DNA of 30,419 nucleotides from an uncultured Campylobacter sp. Its GTDB lineage: Bacteria; Campylobacterota; Campylobacteria; Campylobacterales; Campylobacteraceae. The stretch lies in contig NZ_CALHVM010000060.1 of the NCBI RefSeq assembly GCF_938039205.1, positions 1 to 30,419 of the forward strand, given 5' to 3'. Each line of letters opens with the position of its first letter. Position 1 is the stretch's first letter. Shown one piece after another: positions 24,173 to 30,419 of the stretch. The position numbers were made by a program, and so were the translations under genes. The notes below the pieces were generated by a model. That model was not told the DNA's origin. It did no database searches and saw only the letters and a list, made by a program, of their open reading frames with translations.

Positions 24173-25456
24173 ATGATACTTAAAAATGAAAAAGGCACCG
24201 TAAATTTTGGGTTGTTCGTTATATTTTTGCTAGTCGGAGTTTTTGGAATTTGGCTCGGCATGGCGCCTCTTAATAGCGCTGCCGTAGCCGTCGGTAAAAT
24301 AGGCGTAGTTAGCAATAAAAAAATTATCCAGCACCTTGAGGGCGGCGTCGTAGATAAAATTTTCGTTAAAGACGGAGATATGGTCAAAGAGGGCGATCCG
24401 CTCGTCGAGATCAAAAACGTCGCTTTGCAAAGCGAGATGAGCGTAGTTAGAGCAGAATTTTTAAGAACCAGCGTCATAGTTTCTAGATTGGAAGCCCAAA
24501 AAGACGATGCGACGGAAGTCAAATTTAGCGACGAAATAAAGCAAATCGAAGGCTATAAAGAGGCTATAGACGGGCAGTTGAGTATATTTAATGCGCAAAA
24601 AAAGCTTTTGGATGAAGAAAAATCCATCCTAAAGCAACGCATAAAACAGCTTGAAAATCAAATCAAAGGCGCAAATGCGATAGTAAGCGCCAAACAAGAC
24701 CGTATAAAATCTTTGAACGAAGAGATTAAAGAGTGGGAGAGGCTATTTAAGGAACAGTTAGCCGACAAAGTCAGGCTACGCGACCTAAATAGAGAAAAAA
24801 CGGCGGTCGAGGGCGAAATAGCTGCGGGTAAGGCCGAGATAGCAAGACTAAATGTCCAGGTTACCGAGACGCAAGCTCAAATTATATTAAGAGACAGAAC
24901 CTTTAAAGAGGATGTATTAAAAAAGCTTGAAGACGCTAAAACTCGTCTTGTGGATCTGCAACAGCGTTATAATGCTTTAAAAGATCAATCCGAGCGTACT
25001 ATCGTAAAATCTCCGGTCGAGGGTAGCGTCGTAGAGCTAGCCTTTCATACTATCGGAGGCGTAATAAGGCCCGGCGAGAGAATAATGAGTATAGTGCCGA
25101 ACGAGACCGACTATGTCGTAGAGGCTAGACTAAACGTAGTAGATATTGATACGGTGCATGTGGGACAGCTTGCCGATATTAGATTTAGCGCATTTCAGCA
25201 CAGGCCGAGCTTCGTCATGGAAGGTAAAGTGACGTACGTATCGGCCGATAGTATTCAGGATAATGCAGGTCACTCGTTTTACGATATTAAAGCCGAGCTT
25301 ACCGAAGAGGGCATGAAAGAGTTTAAAAGAAACGACTTTTTTATAGTTCCCGGAATGCCGGTCGAAGTAATGATCAAAACCGGCGATAGGACGATGCTTG
25401 AGTATGTCTTAAAGCCGTTTATAGATATGTTTAAAAGGGCATTTAATGAAGACTAA
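24173..25456 (+). CDS. sapE: Type I secretion membrane fusion protein (SapE/HlyD type)
   Basis: This periplasmic adaptor bridges the ABC transporter and the outer-membrane channel. It has a short cytoplasmic tail, one transmembrane helix (about 11-31), a biotinyl-lipoyl half-motif QHLEGGVVDKIFVKDGDMVKEGDPLVEI split into two stretches, a long coiled coil (about 115-270, rich in Lys, Glu and Gln) and the closing half IVKSPVEGSVVELAFHTIGG followed by a beta-barrel with IVPNETDYVVEARLNVVDID. The frame is open from 24158, but the ATG at 24173 has GGAGGG 7 bases upstream and lies one base after the sapD stop; this gives 427 aa. It overlaps sapF by 11 bases. Confidence 0.95.
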   Translation: MILKNEKGTVNFGLFVIFLLVGVFGIWLGMAPLNSAAVAVGKIGVVSNKKIIQHLEGGVVDKIFVKDGDMVKEGDPLVEIKNVALQSEMSVVRAEFLRTSVIVSRLEAQKDDATEVKFSDEIKQIEGYKEAIDGQLSIFNAQKKLLDEEKSILKQRIKQLENQIKGANAIVSAKQDRIKSLNEEIKEWERLFKEQLADKVRLRDLNREKTAVEGEIAAGKAEIARLNVQVTETQAQIILRDRTFKEDVLKKLEDAKTRLVDLQQRYNALKDQSERTIVKSPVEGSVVELAFHTIGGVIRPGERIMSIVPNETDYVVEARLNVVDIDTVHVGQLADIRFSAFQHRPSFVMEGKVTYVSADSIQDNAGHSFYDIKAELTEEGMKEFKRNDFFIVPGMPVEVMIKTGDRTMLEYVLKPFIDMFKRAFNED

Positions 25457-26744
25457 AATTTTACTTTCGGCCTTGTTGGCTTCAAATTTAGCTTTTGCTC
25501 AAAGCGTTAGCCTTTCTCAGGCATACGAAATGGCGCTCGAAAATAATAATGAGCTTAAAATGACCATGTATAATAGTATGGCCTCTCAAGAGAGGCTATC
25601 ACAAGCTACGGCCATGTTTTTGCCGACTATTAACGCCGAAGCTGCATATGTCGGCGAAAAATACGACAGAATGGACAGGCGAAGAGTATCAAAAATAAAC
25701 GAAAGCTATAAAAAAGTAGGCGTTAGCCTTAGTCAGAGCGTATTTAGGCCGGCAATCTGGTATCAAAGAAATCAAGAAGAAATCAGGGTGCGCGGCAACG
25801 AGCTGATGTATGAAAATACCAAACAAGAACTAGCAAAAAGGGTCGTGGAGGCATATTTTAACTATACTTTCGCATCAGAGACGCTAGCTCTTGCTCAGAG
25901 CTACGAAGAAGCCAACCGCGCCAAATATAACCAAATGCAGAAGTCTTTGGAATTCGGGTTGGTAAATAAAATGGATATGCTCGAATCTAAAGTTAGATTA
26001 GACGAGGCGTTGCTGGGCGTAAATAAAGCTAAGCTAAATATCGAAGTAGCAAAGCTAGAGCTAGTAAAGCTAGTCGGGCAAGAGATCGAGGTGAAGGATA
26101 GCTTCTCAAACATTGATACCGAATTTTTCAAAAAAGTAAATTTGTCGAATTTTAGCGATGTAGCTAGAAATTTTAAATTTCAAGATAGCGTTTTGGCCGT
26201 CGAAATCTCAGAACAAGAATACAAAAAGAGAAAAAGCGAGCATCTCCCTACGCTTGATTTTAGTATCAGCTATGCAAATTTATACTACATAGACAACGAC
26301 TATTCCGGTGACAGAAGAAGAAAGCTGGATACTATGTTGCGATTTACTCTGCCTTTATATACAGGTGGTGCGACCAGCTCAAGAGTAGAGGAGGGTAAAC
26401 TACTAAGACTAGCTAGTGTCGAGCAACAAAAAGATATTCAAAAAGAGATAGAGATCAGCCAAAAAAGAGCGATAAATAACTATCTTAATTATATCGACGA
26501 ATGCGAGTTAATGAAGCGCTCTTTGGAAAATGCGGAGCTTTACGTAAAATCAATAGAAAGAGGCTACGAAGAGGGCTTGAAAGATGCGGTAAATTTGTTT
26601 GACGCTCGCGCTAGGGTTTTTAAAACCAGAAACGAAGCGCTAACGGCATCTTATAATTTGGTCCTCGCATATTTGGAAATCCAGTGGCTTAATTCTAATA
26701 TATCGGTTGATATGATGCGGGACTTGCAAAGAGCGTTTAAGTAA
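25446..26744 (+). CDS. sapF: TolC-type outer-membrane channel (SapF)
   Basis: The outer-membrane component of the type I system forms a trimeric beta-barrel with a periplasmic alpha-tunnel. It has a Sec signal peptide (MKTKILLSALLASNLAFA, cleaved before QSVSL) and 432 residues in all. The OEP pattern is present twice: LSQAYEMALENNNELKM near the start of the first half, and long helices with ARAVYN/ANLNLF-like segments (DAVNLFDARARVFKTRNEAL) near the end of the second. The ATG at 25446 overlaps the sapE stop with AAAGGG upstream. The operon's gene order C-D-E-F matches the C. fetus sap transport locus. No strong terminator follows; only AT-rich sequence leads to the next promoter. Confidence 0.92.
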   Translation: MKTKILLSALLASNLAFAQSVSLSQAYEMALENNNELKMTMYNSMASQERLSQATAMFLPTINAEAAYVGEKYDRMDRRRVSKINESYKKVGVSLSQSVFRPAIWYQRNQEEIRVRGNELMYENTKQELAKRVVEAYFNYTFASETLALAQSYEEANRAKYNQMQKSLEFGLVNKMDMLESKVRLDEALLGVNKAKLNIEVAKLELVKLVGQEIEVKDSFSNIDTEFFKKVNLSNFSDVARNFKFQDSVLAVEISEQEYKKRKSEHLPTLDFSISYANLYYIDNDYSGDRRRKLDTMLRFTLPLYTGGATSSRVEEGKLLRLASVEQQKDIQKEIEISQKRAINNYLNYIDECELMKRSLENAELYVKSIERGYEEGLKDAVNLFDARARVFKTRNEALTASYNLVLAYLEIQWLNSNISVDMMRDLQRAFK

Positions 26745-26783
26745 AATTTATTTTTTAAATTTTTACGTTTTAAGTGATTTTTT

Positions 26784-26849
26784 ATGCTATAATTAGCAAC
26801 AGTATTCTGTAAAGATACCCAAAAACTCAAGAAACACACTAAAAAGGAG
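26784..26849 (+). promoter_or_regulatory. Promoter, leader and RBS of S-layer-like gene 3
   Basis: Extended -10 TGCTATAAT (TATAAT at about 26787-26793) is preceded by a T-run and followed by a leader of about 56 bases with AAGGAG at 26844-26849, 6 bases before the ATG. The stretch 26781-26839 recurs at 30361-30419 with only two mismatches, which marks both promoter and leader as conserved functional sequence. Confidence 0.85.
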
Positions 26850-26855
26850 TCCTTA

Positions 26856-29800
26856 ATGGCAGTAACACAAGCACAAGTTGCACAGCTTTACGTAGCGTTA
26901 TTTAATCGTGCCCCTGAAGGCGCGGGCTTTAACGCATGGGTAAGCGCAGGAGCAACTAAAACTCAAGCGCAGATAGCTAATGATATGCTAAAATCGGATG
27001 CGGCTATAGCGTATTACGGCGGTAGTATAGATCAAGATAGAGACTTTGTAGAGATGGTCTACAAGAACATCTTGGGCAAAGATTATTCTCAAGACCCTGA
27101 CGGTATTAATTCCTGGGTAAAACACCTTCAACTCGGAAACTCAAGAGGCGATATGCTCGTCAAACTTTTTGACGTAGCTACTTCTGCAATAGCCAAAGCA
27201 GCGGATCCTGTAGCGGCAAAAGTATTTGAGAATAAGACCGAAATTTCTAAATATATGGCGGAGAAAATTTCAAATATCAGTCAAAATGGTACAGGCGATT
27301 ACAACTATACGCCATTCCAAGAGATAATTAGAACTACAAATTCTACAAATTTGGCTGAGCAAAAAGTCAAGGTAGACGAGATGGCAAATGCTGATTTTCA
27401 TACGCTTACTACTTCAGCGGATACTGTTAACGGTACGGCTAAAACTGATGTCATAAAAGCTGTCGCAAGCTCTGTATTTTCCGAAAATACTCTTAATCCT
27501 GAGGACAAAATTGACGGTGGCACAGGAAACGACACTCTAAGCGTTACTATGAATACAAATTTTAATGGATTTACTACAGGCGAGCTAAAAAATGTAGAAA
27601 ATTTAAACCTAATAAATAACGGTGGAGCGCTTAAAGAGTTTAATGCTAACGGCGTTACCGGTCTTAAGAGCGCCAAACTTGATGGAAATAATGCTGTTAG
27701 GGTTATCAATTTGGCCAATATTATTGACTTTAGCGTAGCTGACCTCAGAAATGACTATATAACGCTAACATATCAGTCTAACACTATATCTGGTAATAGC
27801 GATGTTCAAAATTTAACACTCGATAATGTAGGCGCAAGCACCCCTATCGGTATGCTTTCAAACTCTATTCCTACTACATTTAGTGGTATAGAGACTTTAA
27901 ATATCAAAACTCAAGGTCGAGCAAGTTATATTAAAGATGTGAATACTGAAAATGTTAAGGTTTCTGGTGATGCTAGTTTAGATGTTGCTGTTGCTGCAAA
28001 TACTAAGAGCTTTGATGCTTCTGAATTGAAGGCCAAGTTGCTTGCTGATTTGGTTAAATCAAAATCAGTGTTGGAAAATATAAAAGGCGGTAGTGCTGAC
28101 GATACTATTAAAGCAGACATTGATGCAAGCACTATCGGTGTTTTACGCGTTGATGGCGGAAAGGGCTATGATACTTTAGAATTTGATAACTTAACAGGTG
28201 GTCTTGATACTGCAAGAAAGCTTGTTACGACTTCTGTTGAGCATTTGATATTTAAAAATGCTACAGTTACCAATCCTCTTAACCCGGCTGTTGTTGACTT
28301 GGAAAAATCGCCTGATGTAGTTAGACTTACTATAGGTCTAAAAGATACTCAAGCTCCTAATACAAAAGTAAATATTATAAATTCTAAGGTGGATACTTTA
28401 GACTATATAACAAACACTAAAGGCGGTAATCTTATTACAATAGACTCTACTGCTCTAAAAACTATCAACTATGTTAATGACAACCAATACGATACGCAGT
28501 TAGGAAGCATTAACGCTGCAGAAGCCACAAGTCTTAATGTTAATTTAAAAGGTATTATGTCTGGAGAAGCAACGGTTACTGCAAATAAAGCTACGTCTAT
28601 AAATCTTAACATAGACTCTTTGGATGTTGTTTCTAAAGGTCTTAGCTTTGAGGCGGAAAAAGCTACTACCATGAAAATTGTGAGCGTTCAAAAAGACAGC
28701 GTATTTAAAGCTAACGATAATAACATGAAAGCGTTGCAAAATCTTGATATTACTACGGCCGGTAGATTTGATTTCACAGGAGACTCCGAAAAACTTGAGT
28801 CGCTTTCTACTATTAATCTAAAAGGAACGTCCGAAAAATCATCAGCTACCGTAGTTGCTGGCACTGCTTTATCTATCCAGGATATAAACTTGACAGCAGA
28901 TCATTTGCAGGCTACCATGGAGAAACAAGGATACCAATCTCTAAACGCTACTTTAAATACGCAAGGTACAATTAATGCGTTTTTAAACAACAACACTCAA
29001 GGTGAAGTAAAGTTTGATATCGAGCATGCGGGATCTGTAAACATTGTTAACAATAGCGTTAATATTCAAAAATTTATATTAGTCGGCGGTGTAAATATTG
29101 AAACTCTCGTAAAAGATAGTTTTGTTATCAAAGGCGGCACTGCGCATCAAACGGTGCTTGGCAATATCTATGCAGATAAAATGAATGTAGATTTTGGCCA
29201 AACTCTTGGACTAACTGATTTGCAGGGGATTTTAGCTGCAAACGATATTACCCTTAAAATTTCACAAATAACAGGAGCAAATGGCAATATACAAGTTGCA
29301 ATGGCTGGGGCTAGAAATTTTAAAGCGGATATAGAAGGTTCCGTAAAAGGCGATAAACTTGACATCTCCTACAGCAACCACGCTACTCTTAATACTGTTG
29401 AAAACATTAAAGTTTCGGGCGATTTGGGTGCAGGCTATGATATTTATAGTTTAAATACTGCAAATACTACCAATACGGTAAGGACTATCGACTTAAGCGG
29501 ACTTAAAAATGTTGAAAAAGGTACTATAACCTTAGATAACTCTAATACAAATTTATTATCACTAAAGGCCACTGGCGGGGACGATAAGGTTACACTTATT
29601 GACAATATGCTTACCAACAACGTTGCAAACAATGTTGATATTGACCTTGGCGCAGGCGACGACGAGATTATCACAAAAACTCTAGTTGCTAATAAAACCG
29701 TTACTATAAACGGCGGTGCGGGAAATGATTTGTTTGATGTTAGGGCCTCCAAGACCGATGTGGATGCTAGCAAATATATTGTCGTAGGTGATGCTTCTGG

Positions 29801-30125
29801 CGGCGATAAGATCAAATTTAATGCCCTAGATCAATCTTCTGGCTTTGAGAGAGTGGAGGATAGCGTAGTAAAAGATGCTACAACGCTTAAAGAAGCGATT
29901 AATCTTGCAATAGCAAGCAATCAATCCGCTTCTCCAATTTTGAATAAAGTATTCTATTTTACATATGCTGGAGATACGTATGTCGTTCATAACGCAACAT
30001 CAACTGCCGTAGGCACGCCGGACACTCTAACCGCTGCCGATACGGTTGTTAAACTAGCTGGTGTACGATCAGATGACCTTATTCTTACTGCAGACTATAC
30101 GGAAAACACGTTGAATATCAACTAA
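26856..30125 (+). CDS. DUF4214/RTX-like surface-layer protein 3
   Basis: At 1089 residues this is the longest of the three family members, and it directly follows the sap operon. Residues 1-190 match proteins 1 and 2 (MAVTQAQVAQLYVALFNRAP, YKNILGKDYSQDPDGINSWV, PFQEIIRTTNSTNLAEQK). The long middle is Asn/Thr/Asp-rich with beta-helix-like repeats (ENLNLINN, NVENIKVSGD type) and is unlike the other two. RTX-type motifs are GGTGNDTLS near 222, GAGDDEIIT and GGAGNDLFD near the C-terminus, followed by SGGDKIKFNAL. The end ADTVVKLAGVRSDDLILT resembles the family ending. I see no cysteine and no signal peptide. The coding sequence is markedly AT-rich after the N-terminus (18 of 60 bases G/C in 28381-28440), unlike S-layer-like gene 2. 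The likely role is a type I secreted S-layer protein. Confidence 0.88.
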   Translation: MAVTQAQVAQLYVALFNRAPEGAGFNAWVSAGATKTQAQIANDMLKSDAAIAYYGGSIDQDRDFVEMVYKNILGKDYSQDPDGINSWVKHLQLGNSRGDMLVKLFDVATSAIAKAADPVAAKVFENKTEISKYMAEKISNISQNGTGDYNYTPFQEIIRTTNSTNLAEQKVKVDEMANADFHTLTTSADTVNGTAKTDVIKAVASSVFSENTLNPEDKIDGGTGNDTLSVTMNTNFNGFTTGELKNVENLNLINNGGALKEFNANGVTGLKSAKLDGNNAVRVINLANIIDFSVADLRNDYITLTYQSNTISGNSDVQNLTLDNVGASTPIGMLSNSIPTTFSGIETLNIKTQGRASYIKDVNTENVKVSGDASLDVAVAANTKSFDASELKAKLLADLVKSKSVLENIKGGSADDTIKADIDASTIGVLRVDGGKGYDTLEFDNLTGGLDTARKLVTTSVEHLIFKNATVTNPLNPAVVDLEKSPDVVRLTIGLKDTQAPNTKVNIINSKVDTLDYITNTKGGNLITIDSTALKTINYVNDNQYDTQLGSINAAEATSLNVNLKGIMSGEATVTANKATSINLNIDSLDVVSKGLSFEAEKATTMKIVSVQKDSVFKANDNNMKALQNLDITTAGRFDFTGDSEKLESLSTINLKGTSEKSSATVVAGTALSIQDINLTADHLQATMEKQGYQSLNATLNTQGTINAFLNNNTQGEVKFDIEHAGSVNIVNNSVNIQKFILVGGVNIETLVKDSFVIKGGTAHQTVLGNIYADKMNVDFGQTLGLTDLQGILAANDITLKISQITGANGNIQVAMAGARNFKADIEGSVKGDKLDISYSNHATLNTVENIKVSGDLGAGYDIYSLNTANTTNTVRTIDLSGLKNVEKGTITLDNSNTNLLSLKATGGDDKVTLIDNMLTNNVANNVDIDLGAGDDEIITKTLVANKTVTINGGAGNDLFDVRASKTDVDASKYIVVGDASGGDKIKFNALDQSSGFERVEDSVVKDATTLKEAINLAIASNQSASPILNKVFYFTYAGDTYVVHNATSTAVGTPDTLTAADTVVKLAGVRSDDLILTADYTENTLNIN

Positions 30126-30131
30126 TCCTAT

Positions 30132-30180
30132 CTTTTCCCCGATGTTGCAGTCGGGGGAAAATCTGCATGATCTTTTTTAT
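30132..30180 (+). terminator. Intrinsic terminator of S-layer-like gene 3
   Basis: CTTTTCCCCGA (30132-30142) pairs with TCGGGGGAAAA (30151-30161) around an 8-base loop, followed 11 bases later by CTTTTTTAT. It lies 6 bases after the stop codon. Confidence 0.75.
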
Positions 30181-30208
30181 TTCAATTTGATTCAAAGTTA
30201 TTCACATT

Positions 30209-30246
30209 TTAAAATTTGGTCAAAAACATTTTTGACCAAATTTTAA
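30209..30246. terminator. Perfect 18-bp inverted repeat, possible second terminator
   Basis: Arms 30209-30226 and 30229-30246 are exact inverted copies with only a CA spacer, containing the word TTTGGTCAAAAA and its complement. It lies between the first terminator and the next S-layer-type promoter. It could be a backup bidirectional terminator or a cruciform site. Confidence 0.55.
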
Positions 30247-30360
30247 TTTAATAGCAAGTCTATTTTCTTTAAAATTCTGTATTTTATTTTTATTTTGCAT
30301 AAATAAGTTTTTGCTCTCCTAATATTCTATAAATAAATTTTCTTAAACAAATTTTATTTT

Positions 30361-30419
30361 TTTGTGCTATAATTAGCAATAGTATTCTGTAAAGATACCC
30401 AAAAACTCAAGAAACACAC
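30361..30419 (+). promoter_or_regulatory. Second copy of the S-layer gene 3 promoter and leader
   Basis: The last 59 bases match 26781-26839 at all but two positions, including TGCTATAAT, the TTAGCAA box and the leader up to AACACAC. By analogy the start codon of a further S-layer-like gene should lie about 17 bases beyond the window end. Confidence 0.85.

Noticed and set aside
15575..30125. C. fetus-style invertible sapA cassette switching
   Set aside because: The three genes share protein-level but not long DNA-level identity at their 5' ends, and each has its own promoter, so no long inverted DNA repeat for such an inversion is visible within the window.
1..30419. tRNA, rRNA, CRISPR arrays or intact insertion sequences
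   Set aside because: I looked for these and saw no cloverleaf, no direct-repeat/spacer array and no intact transposase gene; only the catalytically dead transposase-like domain in sapC was found.

Overview
The window looks like chromosomal DNA of a Campylobacter (Campylobacterota). The evidence is the flagellin type, AAATTT-rich spacers, TATAAT-type -10 boxes with AT-rich upstream sequence, and a cysQ-gltA-antiporter-crcB-bioB-topA block whose core order resembles the one I recall from C. jejuni. Several very large DUF4214/RTX-like surface proteins beside a type I secretion operon starting with a SapC-family gene suggest an S-layer-bearing species of the C. rectus / C. showae / C. fetus kind. 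The species assignment is inference.

Left part (1-13343) is mostly housekeeping: the 3' end of an unknown membrane protein gene, a CreD-like inner-membrane protein, an unknown secreted protein, tsaD (t6A tRNA modification) and a small membrane protein. A minus-strand block follows: topA, bioB, crcB, a Na+/K+:H+ antiporter, gltA and cysQ. Five of the long spacers here (1684-2184, 2989-3547, 6305-6701, 9146-9656, 10844-11234) are filled by copies of one family of highly structured repeats, about 370-430 bp each. Their hairpins are kept paired by compensatory base changes from copy to copy. Two copies (C and E) are bounded by short inverted terminal repeats, like MITEs.

Middle part (13344-21083): a flagellin gene with a sigma28-type promoter and an unusual set of 3' hairpins, then two tandem minus-strand paralogues (877 and 901 aa) with a shared DUF4214 N-terminus, RTX-type glycine/aspartate repeats and a shared C-terminal end. 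Each has its own promoter, strong Shine-Dalgarno site and terminator.

Right part (21084-30419): a four-gene operon in the order of the C. fetus sapCDEF locus (SapC-like protein, ABC exporter, HlyD-type adaptor, TolC-type channel). It is followed by a third, longer and more AT-rich S-layer-like protein (1089 aa) with its own promoter. The last 59 bases repeat that gene's promoter and leader with two mismatches, so another S-layer-like gene very probably begins just outside the window. The inferred role is export by the type I system of an interchangeable set of surface-layer proteins through both membranes.

The two strongest leads are the covarying repeat family, and the N-terminal 115 residues of the SapC protein. 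Those residues look like a REP-associated (Y1/HUH) transposase that has lost its catalytic HxH motif, fused in frame ahead of an internal, well-formed SapC start.
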